DNA of 64,000 bases, from assembly GCA_039679945.1 (NCBI GenBank), contig JBDKTY010000292.1, positions 1 through 64,000 of the forward strand, in the 5' to 3' direction. Position 1 is the stretch's first letter. Each line of letters starts with the position of its first letter. The notes beneath the pieces are model-generated. The model made no database searches, was not told the DNA's origin, and was given only the letters and a program-made list of their open reading frames with translations. Position numbers and translations under genes: made by a program. This document shows, piece by piece, positions 27,890 to 36,547 of the stretch. The DNA is from SbD1 sp039679945. Its GTDB lineage: Bacteria > Desulfobacterota > Syntrophobacteria > Syntrophobacterales > Syntrophobacteraceae.

Positions 27890-29158
27890 TCAGATCCTGA
27901 TCCTGGCTTTCCGAATGAAGAGATCGACCAGAATTCCGATCCCGAAGGCCCAACCCATATTCGGCACCGCCAGGGAAATGCCGCTGATCAGCAGGGCCAC
28001 GAAGAATTCTTCGTTGGTCTTGAGGCTCCGGATCAAAGGGCAAAGTTCAAGGCCGGCAAAAATCAGGAGCACTCCCAGCACCGAATTCGGGATCAGCGCG
28101 AGGATGCTGAACCCGAGTTCCCCGAATGCCAGCGCCATGACAACGAAAACCGCTCCGATCATTATCGGGGCGCCGCCGGTTCTTCCCCCGAACCTGTAGT
28201 GAGCCGCCAGGCCGCCAGTACCGTGGCACATGGGAACAGCCCCCAGGAAACCCACGGGAAAATTCGCGAGTCCCATGGTAAGAGCAAATCTTCCCGCGGT
28301 GGTTTTTGAAACAAGCGGGTTGTTGGGAAAAAGGGTAAGGCAGGTGTCCGCGGTTCCAACGCACGCATTGCCGATAGTCAGCGGGATCTGCGGAAGTATG
28401 AGCATGATGAAGGCAATCCAGAAATCGTGCGCGGTCGGTATGATAGTGCGAACCTCGGTAGGGCCGAAGGTAAGGCTCAGGCCGTTGTGACCGCCGAGGG
28501 CCAGGCCAGCCCCGACACCCACGGCCACGGCCGCGAGCGCCGCGGGCACTTTCTTGTTGTCGAGCAGCGCCAGCACCATGATGAAGACGACCAACCCGAG
28601 GATGAGATTGATGTGGTATTCGGTGAAACTGGCTGAGGCGCCGGAGAGAAAAAGGTTCTTGTCCACGATCAGTTCTACCCCTTTTCTCAGAAAGACCAGT
28701 CCCAACGCAAGCTGGATTCCCCGGACAACGGGTTGGGTGAAAAGCTTGGCGAGCGTATCCACCGTGCGTGTGAGTGAAAATATGAGCAGAATGGCGCCGA
28801 AAATGATGCCGGATGCTCCTATTACCGATTCGGTAATGAGAGCCGGATAAGCGATCGCGATGGCCCCAACGGCTTTGAGGGGCTGTACCGGTACCGGCAG
28901 CCGAAAGTAGAACCCGGTAACCAGGTAAAACAGCCCGAAAGAAAGGAAAACTGTCGTGGGGCTCAATTTGTTGATAAGGATCATTCCGACCACGATGGGG
29001 AGCAGGGTGCCCAGGTCGCCGAATGACCCGGCCAGTTCTACCCGGTCGAATCGCAGATCGGTCGCCCGTGCCTGCGTCGCCGAGCCGGTGGCGGATTTAC
29101 CAAAAAGCTTCGCGAACTTGTTCTTCCTGGCCTCCACTGCTATAGTTTCGTTGTTCAT
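27890..29158 (-). CDS. MOT1-type molybdate/tungstate transporter
   Basis: 422 residues with about ten hydrophobic segments. LAGSFGDLGTLLPIVVGM near the N-terminus and PVQPLKAVGAIAIAYP are the paired signature of MOT1-family oxyanion transporters, a branch of the SulP fold, as are the later NACVGTADTCLTLFPNNP and PMCHGTGGLAAHYRFGGRTGG blocks. ATG 29158 is preferred because GGAG sits eight bases upstream; ATG 29194 has no ribosome site. The divergent neighbour is a TunR-like regulator with TOBE domains, which supports molybdate or tungstate rather than sulfate as substrate. Confidence 0.87.
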   Translation of the reverse strand: MNNETIAVEARKNKFAKLFGKSATGSATQARATDLRFDRVELAGSFGDLGTLLPIVVGMILINKLSPTTVFLSFGLFYLVTGFYFRLPVPVQPLKAVGAIAIAYPALITESVIGASGIIFGAILLIFSLTRTVDTLAKLFTQPVVRGIQLALGLVFLRKGVELIVDKNLFLSGASASFTEYHINLILGLVVFIMVLALLDNKKVPAALAAVAVGVGAGLALGGHNGLSLTFGPTEVRTIIPTAHDFWIAFIMLILPQIPLTIGNACVGTADTCLTLFPNNPLVSKTTAGRFALTMGLANFPVGFLGAVPMCHGTGGLAAHYRFGGRTGGAPIMIGAVFVVMALAFGELGFSILALIPNSVLGVLLIFAGLELCPLIRSLKTNEEFFVALLISGISLAVPNMGWAFGIGILVDLFIRKARIRI

Positions 29159-29204
29159 GGCGGCTCCGTTCCTGGCCATTGTGGGAAAGCGCATCGTTAA
29201 GGAG

Positions 29205-29253
29205 TTGACGAATAACTGACACGAATATTATTACAATCGTGCCTGTTTGTCAA
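29205..29253. promoter_or_regulatory. Nested palindrome, candidate oxyanion-regulator operator
   Basis: Outer arms TTGAC (29205-29209) and GTCAA (29249-29253) enclose inner arms CACGA (29220-29224) and TCGTG (29237-29241). It sits between the divergent starts of the transporter and the regulator, 47 and 52 bases away, a fitting place for an operator acting on both. Confidence 0.45.
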
Positions 29254-29304
29254 CCCAATTTCCCCAGACTCTCAACCTGCGTTCTTGCATCGGATAGATT
29301 TGAT

Positions 29305-30381
29305 ATGGATCAACCACCCGAGAAATTCAGCGATAAGAGCCACTCCCGCATCCTTTCCGCCGCGGAAACACAGCGGTGCCTGGATGCGGTGCAGATGCGG
29401 CAGTTGGAGGATTCTTTCCGGTTGTGGGCCGAATCGTCGAAAAATCCCAATCTGCGGATGTCCAGAAAGAGAATTTTCCTGATCTTCCTGCTGATTCGGT
29501 ACACCGGAGCGCGGTTGAACGAAATCCTGAGCCTCGATCCCCGCGCCGATATCGATTGCGACAAGCAGATGGTTCGGCTGCGCAAGACCGCCAGCGGCGA
29601 CAGCACCAGCCCGCGAGAGGTCCAGATCCCGGAATTGCTGGCGGCGGAAGTTCGCGGCCTCCTCCAGGAGCTTCAATCCATGAAAGTTTCCGGGAAGGCC
29701 TTCGGGGTAGACCCGTCCCATGTGCGCCGCAAGTTCTATGAACGGGCGGAGGCCATTGGTATTTCACGTGAGTTGGGCACCCCCGAAACCATCCGAAGGT
29801 CCAGGGCGGTCGAACTGATGCAAAGCAATGTTCCACTTCCCGTGGTGCAGAAGATTCTCGGCCACTCGACGCCTAACCTTGCGGCTTCCTACGTGGAATT
29901 TTCCGATGATGAGATTCGCGAGGCGGAGAGGTATTTCGCCGACAGGGAGAACAAACGAAAAACGAGTGCGCGCAATGCATTTTTCGGCAAAGTCGATACG
30001 GTCCGAACCGGCGAGGTGCAAACGATTATAGAGATGCTGTCGCTTAGCGGGGCCAGGGTTTGTTCCATAATCACCAATTACAGTCACGACCGCCTGGGTC
30101 TGAAGCCCGGAAGTCTCGCCACGGCGGAAGTCAAGGCGCCCTCGGTGGTGCTTTACAAAGGCGAGGAAGAGCCTCGCTGCTCGGCCGACAACAGGTTCCG
30201 TGGAAAGGTTGACCGAATCACGCGCGGGAAACTGATGACCGAAATTATCGTACGCATCCCCGATGGGACGGAGCTATGTTCTCTTATCACCGAAAAGAGC
30301 AAGCAAAGCCTGGCCATCAGGGAAAACGATATCGTGTGGGTCGCCTTCAGCGCCTTCTCGGTTATCATCCATACTGACTGA
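29305..30381 (+). CDS. TunR-like regulator: integrase-type DNA-binding plus TOBE domains
   Basis: 358 residues. Residues 1-220 resemble the catalytic domain of XerC/D tyrosine recombinases (RYTGARLNEILSLDP, ETIRRSRAVELM, LPVVQKILGHSTPNLAASYVEF). The conserved Arg of box I, LGH and a Tyr in ASYVEF are kept, but the box II His-x-x-Arg is Glu-Thr-Ile-Arg, so recombinase activity is doubtful. Residues 225-358 hold two TOBE/Mop units (NAFFGKVDTVRTGEVQTIIEM and NRFRGKVDRITRGKLMTEIIV) that bind molybdate or tungstate. This architecture defines TunR, a tungstate-responsive repressor family of sulfate reducers. ATG 29305 is chosen over GTG 29239, which would run through the palindrome. The stop touches repeat copy F. 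Confidence 0.85.
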   Translation: MDQPPEKFSDKSHSRILSAAETQRCLDAVQMRQLEDSFRLWAESSKNPNLRMSRKRIFLIFLLIRYTGARLNEILSLDPRADIDCDKQMVRLRKTASGDSTSPREVQIPELLAAEVRGLLQELQSMKVSGKAFGVDPSHVRRKFYERAEAIGISRELGTPETIRRSRAVELMQSNVPLPVVQKILGHSTPNLAASYVEFSDDEIREAERYFADRENKRKTSARNAFFGKVDTVRTGEVQTIIEMLSLSGARVCSIITNYSHDRLGLKPGSLATAEVKAPSVVLYKGEEEPRCSADNRFRGKVDRITRGKLMTEIIVRIPDGTELCSLITEKSKQSLAIRENDIVWVAFSAFSVIIHTD

Positions 30382-30470
30382 TACGCAATCGCATCCAAGA
30401 AGAACCTGCCCCGGGAGTGAAGACGCCGATAAAAATTGGCCTGTTCCACCCTTCGGCGCCTCTCAAGAGA
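30381..30470. repeat. Dispersed element, left half (copy F)
   Basis: ATACGCAATCGCATCCAAGA, then CCGGGAGTGAAGACGCCGAT and CTGTTCCACCCTTCGG, as in copies C and D. The matching right end (ATCTTGAACGCGAATTATTATA, read at about 30682-30702) lies 200 bases further on, so this copy seems split by the element at 30551. Confidence 0.65.
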
Positions 30471-30550
30471 CAGCTTTTGAGAGTGAGCACTATCGAAGGC
30501 TTAGATAACCGGTGGAGATCCGGGTCATGCCATTCCTGAACAGGAACTTC

Positions 30551-30674
30551 CCCCCGTTCGCCCTGAGAATGTTAAAGGGTAGAACGGGCCGGAATCGAGC
30601 GCACGCGGCGCTGTTTCCTGGCTACGCCTTGCCACGCGAAAGCGGGGCTTACTCCGGCTCAGGGCGGACGGGGG
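30551..30674. repeat. Second repeat type, copy 1 (inserted in copy F)
   Basis: CCCCCGTTCGCCCTGAG near the start, GGGTAGAACGGGCC, then GCTGTTTCCTGGCTACGCCT and GCGAAAGCGGGGCTTAC, ending CAGGGCGGACGGGG. The same order occurs at 52444-52580. No open frame of its own. It lies between two halves of a first-type element. Confidence 0.7.
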
Positions 30675-30698
30675 ATGTATCATCTTGAACGCGAATTA

Positions 30699-32123
30699 TT
30701 ATAAGGTGGCGATTCCCGGAGCCTGCCATCCGCCCCCGAGCGCTTTTATAAGAGATACGACCGCCACAAGTTGCTGCCCTCTGAGTCGCATGGCGGTGCG
30801 TTCCGCTCCGAGCGCGACATTCTGTGAGGTTGCCACTTCAAGGTAGGTCACAAGACCTGACCTGTAACGGTTTTCAGCGATCTCCAACTGCCTGCGGGCG
30901 GACTTCAAGGCAGCCAGTTGCTGCTCATACTCCTCGACCAGAAGATGTTCGGCTGCAATATTGTTCTCCACCTCGGAAAAGGCGTTGAGAACCGTCTGGC
31001 TGTAGCGAGCCACCGTTTCCAGGTAGACTGCTTCCGCCTGGCGAAGGGTCCCGCGCCGCTGACCGCCGTCAAACAAGGGGAGTGTCAACGATGGCCCCAA
31101 TGCCCAAAGCCTGCTCGGCCAATCAAACATTGTCCCGATATCTCCGCTCTGAAAGCCCGCCAGGCCACTGAATTTGACTGTTGGATAAAACGCGGCTTTA
31201 GCAACGCCGATGCTTGCATTGGCGGCGGCCATGCGACGTTCGGCGGCGGCTATGTCCGGACGCCTTTCAAGCAGTTCCGATGGCAAACCGGGAGGAATGA
31301 CAAAGGCTGAAGCACCGAGAGGTTTTTTCTCTATGTGGAAAAGGGATGCATTTTTCCCGGTTAACACCGCCAGGGCATTCTGCAGCTTATTTCGTTGCAG
31401 AGTAGTATCGGTTAGTTGTGTCTCGGCAGTTTTCAGGACAGTTTCGGCTTGTGCGACATCGAGGTCGGAAACCATGCCGCGGGCACGGCGGTTCCGTGTC
31501 AGCTCAAGCGCTTGCCGGTATGCGGTTATGCTCGAGTGAAGCAGTTCCATGTCCGCATCAAGTGTTCGCAGCAGAAAATAACTGGAAGCGACCTCGGCAT
31601 GCAGCGAAAGTCTGGCCGTCTCCAGGTCGTCCGCGCCGGCTTGCATTTGGGCGGCGGAAGATTTGGCGATATTGCGCACACGGCCCCAGAGATCGATTTC
31701 CCAGCTCAGATCGAATGGCACAGTGAATGAATCGTAAGTTTGTCCGGGGTGTCCTCCCGCCGGGCGATTCAAAGAATCATGTTGCCGGACAGGCTGGAAG
31801 GCTGCGTTAAGTTGCGGGACAAGGGCGGATCGTGTGGTAGCCGCAATGGCCCGGGCCTGCTCAAAACGCGCCGCCGCGGCCTTGAGATCCTGATTGGCCG
31901 AGGCGGCATCGGCTTCCAATCGATTGAGTTCCTCGTCTCCAAAGACTTCCCACCAGTTTCCTTTTGGAAGGTCGGCCCCCGGCGTGGCAATCTTCCATTC
32001 CTTGGAGCCTTGGTAGGAATCAGGAATCGTCGTGGCCTCGGGACGATGATATTTAGGCCCTGCCGAACAGCCGGTCAGCATCACCAAAACAAGAGTGGCG
32101 GCTATTTTTCGAAATATTCTCAT
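30699..32123 (-). CDS. RND efflux outer-membrane lipoprotein, NodT/OprM family
   Basis: 474 residues, family length. A lipoprotein signal peptide ends in the lipobox LTGC at residue 19, followed by GPKYHRP, the usual start of OprM-like channels. Two TolC-type repeats with long helices follow (ANQDLKAAAARFEQARAIAA; ASIGVAKAAFYPTVKFSGLAGF). It forms the trimeric outer-membrane duct for the RND pump encoded just upstream; its start overlaps the adaptor stop by four bases. Its own stop lies inside the end of a dispersed repeat. Confidence 0.95.
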   Translation of the reverse strand: MRIFRKIAATLVLVMLTGCSAGPKYHRPEATTIPDSYQGSKEWKIATPGADLPKGNWWEVFGDEELNRLEADAASANQDLKAAAARFEQARAIAATTRSALVPQLNAAFQPVRQHDSLNRPAGGHPGQTYDSFTVPFDLSWEIDLWGRVRNIAKSSAAQMQAGADDLETARLSLHAEVASSYFLLRTLDADMELLHSSITAYRQALELTRNRRARGMVSDLDVAQAETVLKTAETQLTDTTLQRNKLQNALAVLTGKNASLFHIEKKPLGASAFVIPPGLPSELLERRPDIAAAERRMAAANASIGVAKAAFYPTVKFSGLAGFQSGDIGTMFDWPSRLWALGPSLTLPLFDGGQRRGTLRQAEAVYLETVARYSQTVLNAFSEVENNIAAEHLLVEEYEQQLAALKSARRQLEIAENRYRSGLVTYLEVATSQNVALGAERTAMRLRGQQLVAVVSLIKALGGGWQAPGIATL

Positions 32124-33310
32124 TGCGCTTTTTCCGTTTTTGCCATTTCGGCAACTTTCACGGTTGTGCCGCGCTCGAGCGATTCCGGTGGGTTTACTAT
32201 GACCTGGTCCTGCTGGCTAAGGCCATCCACGATTTCGACCGTTTGCCCGAAATCCCGGCCCAGTTTGAGCTTTCGAAGATCGACCCTGCTGTCGGGCAAG
32301 ACGATAGCAACCCGTGGCCCATCGGTTCTGAACATTATCGTGTTGGAAGGCAGCGTAAGGGCCATATCCACTTTTGATTCGACAAATTGCACCCTGGCAT
32401 AACCGCCGGCCAGGATTTCTCCTCTTTTATTGTCCACCTCCAATTCGACCAGTAAGGTCCTGGAGTCCGACGATATCATTCCGGCTGAACGTACCACCCT
32501 GGCCTTGAATGAGCGTCCGGACAGTTCGGGGAGAGTCATTTCCGCCGATTGGCCTGGGGTGATACTTCGAGCCATATTTTGAGGGACCTGCACATACACG
32601 CGCAAAGTCTGAGTCTGCGCCAGGTGGAAGAGTTCCTTGCCGTTGCCCGATACGATCAGGTCTCCGATATCAACTTTTCGAGCTGTTATCTGACCACTAA
32701 ATGGAGCGGTCACATTGGCAAATGATTTTAGTTTCTCCAGACGGCGGACCTCCGCGCGGGCTGATTCCGCAACGGCTGTTTTGAGCTTGAAGTCAGCCTG
32801 TTTTTCCGCGGCTTCCTGTTCGCTCACGCTGGCGGTTTTCAGGAGATCACCCCAGCGGGCGGCGGTAATTTTAGCCAGTCCGAGGGAGGCTTCGGTTTGC
32901 GCGAGCTGCGCTCGCGCTCGTTCCAATTCCTGATCCAGTTCGGGCGTATCAATCTCTGCAAGCAATTGGCCGGCCTTAACTGGATCGCCCAAATCGACCA
33001 GCCTTCTTATAAGAAAACCGTTAGCTCGGGCATAAATAGGTGCTTCAATCAGGGGCTTTATTTCCGCCGGGAGTTCCATCGAATTGGCAACTTGACCAAT
33101 GCTCGGGGAAACCACGGTGACGGTGGGTGCCGTCTGCCCCTCCGTCTGGGCCGCCAATCCGGGACGTCTTTGCCAGCGCGGGGCAACGGCAGTGATGGAA
33201 ACAGCCACTATGATAAGAAACACAACCGCCAGGAAAGCTTTCAGTCGAAACCGGGCGAGCGTTGATTTCCTGTTTGTGGCCACTCCAGAATCGCTTTCAT
33301 CCATTTTCAT
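32120..33310 (-). CDS. RND periplasmic adaptor (membrane fusion protein)
   Basis: 396 residues. One N-terminal membrane anchor (FLAVVFLIIVAVSITAVAP), a lipoyl half-motif (APIYARANGFLIRRLVDLGDPVKAGQLLAEID), a coiled-coil hairpin rich in Ala/Glu (about 120-200), the second lipoyl half (NVTAPFSGQITARKVDIGDLI) and the beta-barrel region. Links the inner-membrane RND pump to the outer-membrane channel. Sits eight bases after the pump gene and overlaps the channel gene by four bases. Confidence 0.95.
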   Translation of the reverse strand: MKMDESDSGVATNRKSTLARFRLKAFLAVVFLIIVAVSITAVAPRWQRRPGLAAQTEGQTAPTVTVVSPSIGQVANSMELPAEIKPLIEAPIYARANGFLIRRLVDLGDPVKAGQLLAEIDTPELDQELERARAQLAQTEASLGLAKITAARWGDLLKTASVSEQEAAEKQADFKLKTAVAESARAEVRRLEKLKSFANVTAPFSGQITARKVDIGDLIVSGNGKELFHLAQTQTLRVYVQVPQNMARSITPGQSAEMTLPELSGRSFKARVVRSAGMISSDSRTLLVELEVDNKRGEILAGGYARVQFVESKVDMALTLPSNTIMFRTDGPRVAIVLPDSRVDLRKLKLGRDFGQTVEIVDGLSQQDQVIVNPPESLERGTTVKVAEMAKTEKAQ

Positions 33311-33318
33311 TTAACACC

Positions 33319-36300
33319 TCAGTCGGGGTTTATTTCCATCGCACCGGATTGTTCGAGTCCTGAGGCGGCCGCCTTGTGCCGGTGCAGGAAGCTGAACACC
33401 ACCGGCACAAAGAACAGAGTAGCTATTGTGGCCATAATGAGACCTCCTATTACCGCCCGGCCAAGAGGCGCGTTCTGTTCGCCCCCTTCGCCAAGGCCCA
33501 GCGAGATTGGAAGCATGCCGATTATCATCGCGAGCGCTGTCATGAGTACCGGACGCAGGCGTCCAACACCGGCCTTCCAGGCCGAGGTCAAGGGGTCTTC
33601 GCCCCGGAGTAGACTATTCTTTGCGAATGACACGACCAGAACGGAGTTTGCGGTTGCCACACCCATGCTCATGATGGCGCCCATCAAAGCCGGCACGCTC
33701 AATGTAGTAATCGTGAGGTAGAGCCCCCAGACCACTCCGGCAAGCGCCCCGGGAAGTGCGGTTATGATAATGAAAGGGTCCAGCCAGCTCTGGAAATTTA
33801 CAACCAGCAGAAGGTAGACCAGTATGATCGCAAGCACGAGGCCTATTCCAAGCCCCGTAAAGCTGGACTGCATCGTGTCCGCCTGGCCGCGCAGCCTCAT
33901 GAAGCTGCCTCGAGGCAAATCCTTCTCGGTTTCGGCAATTATCGGTTTTATGTCTTTTAAGACCCCGCCCAGGTCACGTCCGCTTACACCGCCATATACA
34001 TCGATCACCGGCATTACGTTATAATGGTTGTAAGTGGGCGAGCCGACCTTGCGCTCGAACGAGGCCAGGTTGGCGAGCACCTGGGCGTCATTTTTCCCGG
34101 CCACGCTCACCGGGATGGCATTTAGCGCATCGAGCGAGTCCATTGAATGCTCCGGGACCCTGATATTCACGAGATACTGGACGCCGACTCTCGGATTAAG
34201 CCAGTAGTTCGGCTGGACCTGGCTGCTTCCGCTGAGGCTAAGCAGCACTGAACCGGCAACATCGCGCTCGGATAAGCCGATCTGGGATGCCTTCGCGCGG
34301 TCCACCGCAAAGTGAATTTCAGGTTGATCGGCGGGCTGTTGCACGCGCAAGTCCACGGCGCCCGGCACCTTGCGCAGTTTCTCCAGAAGGCCGACCGCGA
34401 TGGCCCTGTTTCGCTCACGATCCTTGCCAACGATTTGGATGTCAAAAGGAGCGGGCAACCCGAAGTTTATCGTCTGGTTCACAATGTCGGCGGGCAGAAA
34501 GTAGAATGTAGCGCTTGAAAACTCCCGGTTTAGCCGGGCGCGCAAGAGATTTACGTATTCGGCTGTTGGCCGGTGCCCACGAGAGAGTGAAACGAGAATA
34601 TCCGCATCGCAGGTTCCGGTCAGACCATTGTCTATGTATGTAAGAGGTATCCCCCCCGAAGGGATACCGATGTTGTCGAGCACACCGGCGATCTCTCCGG
34701 CCGGGATTTCCTGCCGGATCACCTTCTCGACCCGGTCAACAAGCCGGGTGGTTTCCTCTATACGGGTCCCCGTTGGGGCACGAACATGGAGACGAAACTG
34801 ACCGGCATCGACGGATGGGAAAAAGTCCTGACCCAGTGAGGGAATTAAGCAACAACTTCCCGCACAAAATGCGAGGAACAGGCCGGCGAACAGCGTACGC
34901 CGCTTCAAGATCTTTCCTAGAAGACGATGGTAGCCATTTCTGAAACTATTAAAACCATTCTCGAACCCATGTTGAATAGCCACAAACGGCCGCCGGAACG
35001 GGGCGACCGCGCTTATCCCTTCGGCATGACCTCCGTATTCGATTCCTCGGTAGAACCACATGACCAGGGTCGGAATCAAGGTTCGCGATAGGGCATAGCT
35101 GGCCAATACGGCAAATACGACGGCTTCGGCCAATGGAACAAAAAGGTAGCGCGCTACGCCGGACAGGAAGAACATCGGCACAAACACGATGCAGATGCAA
35201 AGAGTTGACACGAAAGCGGGCAGGGCGATTTCCGCCGCTCCATCGAGAATCGCCTGAATTGTCGATTTCCCCATGGCCATCTGGCGGTGGACATTTTCCA
35301 GTTCCACGGTTGCATCGTCTACCAGAATGCCGACAGCCAGAGCCAGACCTCCGAGCGTCATCAGGTTGATGGTCTCGCCAAGGGCGCTGAGCACAACCAG
35401 CGAACTCAGAACAGAAAGTGGTATCGAGATGCCGATGATAAATGTACCGCGCCATGAACCAAGGAACAGGAGGATCATCAAAGCGGTCAATGCAGCCGCG
35501 ATCACTCCTTCAATCAGCAACCCGTTCACTGCGGCCCGCACGAACAAGGACTGATCCGCGAATTCCTTAACCTCTAACTCAGGCGGGAGGCCGGTAAGGA
35601 TTCGCGGCATGAGCTTTTTGATTCCATCAACGACGCCGAGGGTTGATGCGGAACCGCTCTTAAAAACGGTGAGCAGCACCCCGCGCAACCCGTCGAGCCG
35701 GACTACATTTTGTTGCGGCATATACCCGTCATGGACCTGCGCCACATCGCCTACCCGAATTACCGCTCCATTGACCGTCTTGATCGGCAGGTCGTTGAGT
35801 GCCGTGAGCACCGAGGGACTGCTGTTCAGCGCAATGTTGTATTCGATTGGACCGATTTTGGCGGTGCCCGTCGGCAAAATCAGGTTCTGGGCGTTAAAGG
35901 CGTTTACCACGTCCTGCGGGGTGAGCCTTTTTGCCTCAAGGGCCGGAAGATCTATATCAACGGCGACGACCCGCGCCTTTCCCCCGTAGGGATAAGGCAC
36001 GGAAGCCCCGCGTACGGTCATTAGACCGACCCTGAGCTGATTGAAAGCCAAATCCTGTAGTTCCTGCTCGGAGAATTTCTTGCTGGCCAAACTACATTGA
36101 AGAATCGGAACGGTCGACGCGTTGTAGCGGATAATAATCGGCGGGTTCACGCCAGGGGGGAGGAAACGCATGACGGACTGCCCGCTTGCCGTTATCTGAG
36201 ATACCCCATCCGAGATCGATGTGCCCGGCTGGAGGAAAACCTTGATCACTCCGGCGCCGTTGTATGCGGTGGATTCTATATGCTCGATATCGGCCACCTG

Positions 36301-36519
36301 GGCGCTTATCATGCGCTCATGATTGTAGACGATCCGTTCCTCGATCTCTTTGGCGCTCAAGCCGTTGTAGAGCCAGATTGCGCTGACGACGGGTATATTG
36401 ACGGCCGGAAAAATGTCCGTCGGAGTGCGCAACAGCACGAAAGGCGTAAGCAGTAAAAGCACCAGGGCGGCCACCACAAAGGTATAGGGGCGGCGCAGGG
36501 CAAGTCGAACGATCCACAT
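33319..36519 (-). CDS. RND efflux pump, AcrB/HAE-like permease
   Basis: 1066 residues, usual size, with twelve membrane segments in two halves and large periplasmic loops. The proton-relay pair is visible in GILVDDATVELENVHR (TM4). N-terminus RLALRRPYTFVVAALVLLLL is typical of MdtB/AcrB-like pumps. Its sequence is closer to the HAE (drug and lipophile) group than to the CusA metal group by eye, yet it lies in an operon with a CnrX-like metal sensor and ChrA, so the substrate may be a metal, an oxyanion or a toxic organic. Not resolved. Confidence 0.94.
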   Translation of the reverse strand: MWIVRLALRRPYTFVVAALVLLLLTPFVLLRTPTDIFPAVNIPVVSAIWLYNGLSAKEIEERIVYNHERMISAQVADIEHIESTAYNGAGVIKVFLQPGTSISDGVSQITASGQSVMRFLPPGVNPPIIIRYNASTVPILQCSLASKKFSEQELQDLAFNQLRVGLMTVRGASVPYPYGGKARVVAVDIDLPALEAKRLTPQDVVNAFNAQNLILPTGTAKIGPIEYNIALNSSPSVLTALNDLPIKTVNGAVIRVGDVAQVHDGYMPQQNVVRLDGLRGVLLTVFKSGSASTLGVVDGIKKLMPRILTGLPPELEVKEFADQSLFVRAAVNGLLIEGVIAAALTALMILLFLGSWRGTFIIGISIPLSVLSSLVVLSALGETINLMTLGGLALAVGILVDDATVELENVHRQMAMGKSTIQAILDGAAEIALPAFVSTLCICIVFVPMFFLSGVARYLFVPLAEAVVFAVLASYALSRTLIPTLVMWFYRGIEYGGHAEGISAVAPFRRPFVAIQHGFENGFNSFRNGYHRLLGKILKRRTLFAGLFLAFCAGSCCLIPSLGQDFFPSVDAGQFRLHVRAPTGTRIEETTRLVDRVEKVIRQEIPAGEIAGVLDNIGIPSGGIPLTYIDNGLTGTCDADILVSLSRGHRPTAEYVNLLRARLNREFSSATFYFLPADIVNQTINFGLPAPFDIQIVGKDRERNRAIAVGLLEKLRKVPGAVDLRVQQPADQPEIHFAVDRAKASQIGLSERDVAGSVLLSLSGSSQVQPNYWLNPRVGVQYLVNIRVPEHSMDSLDALNAIPVSVAGKNDAQVLANLASFERKVGSPTYNHYNVMPVIDVYGGVSGRDLGGVLKDIKPIIAETEKDLPRGSFMRLRGQADTMQSSFTGLGIGLVLAIILVYLLLVVNFQSWLDPFIIITALPGALAGVVWGLYLTITTLSVPALMGAIMSMGVATANSVLVVSFAKNSLLRGEDPLTSAWKAGVGRLRPVLMTALAMIIGMLPISLGLGEGGEQNAPLGRAVIGGLIMATIATLFFVPVVFSFLHRHKAAASGLEQSGAMEINPD

Positions 36520-36547
36520 AATCCAACTTCCTTATGAAAACTACTTC

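Noticed and set aside
29305..30381. Tyrosine recombinase as sign of a prophage or integrative element
   Set aside because: The two C-terminal TOBE units and the degenerate box II mark it as a TunR-type regulator; no tRNA or attachment site is nearby.
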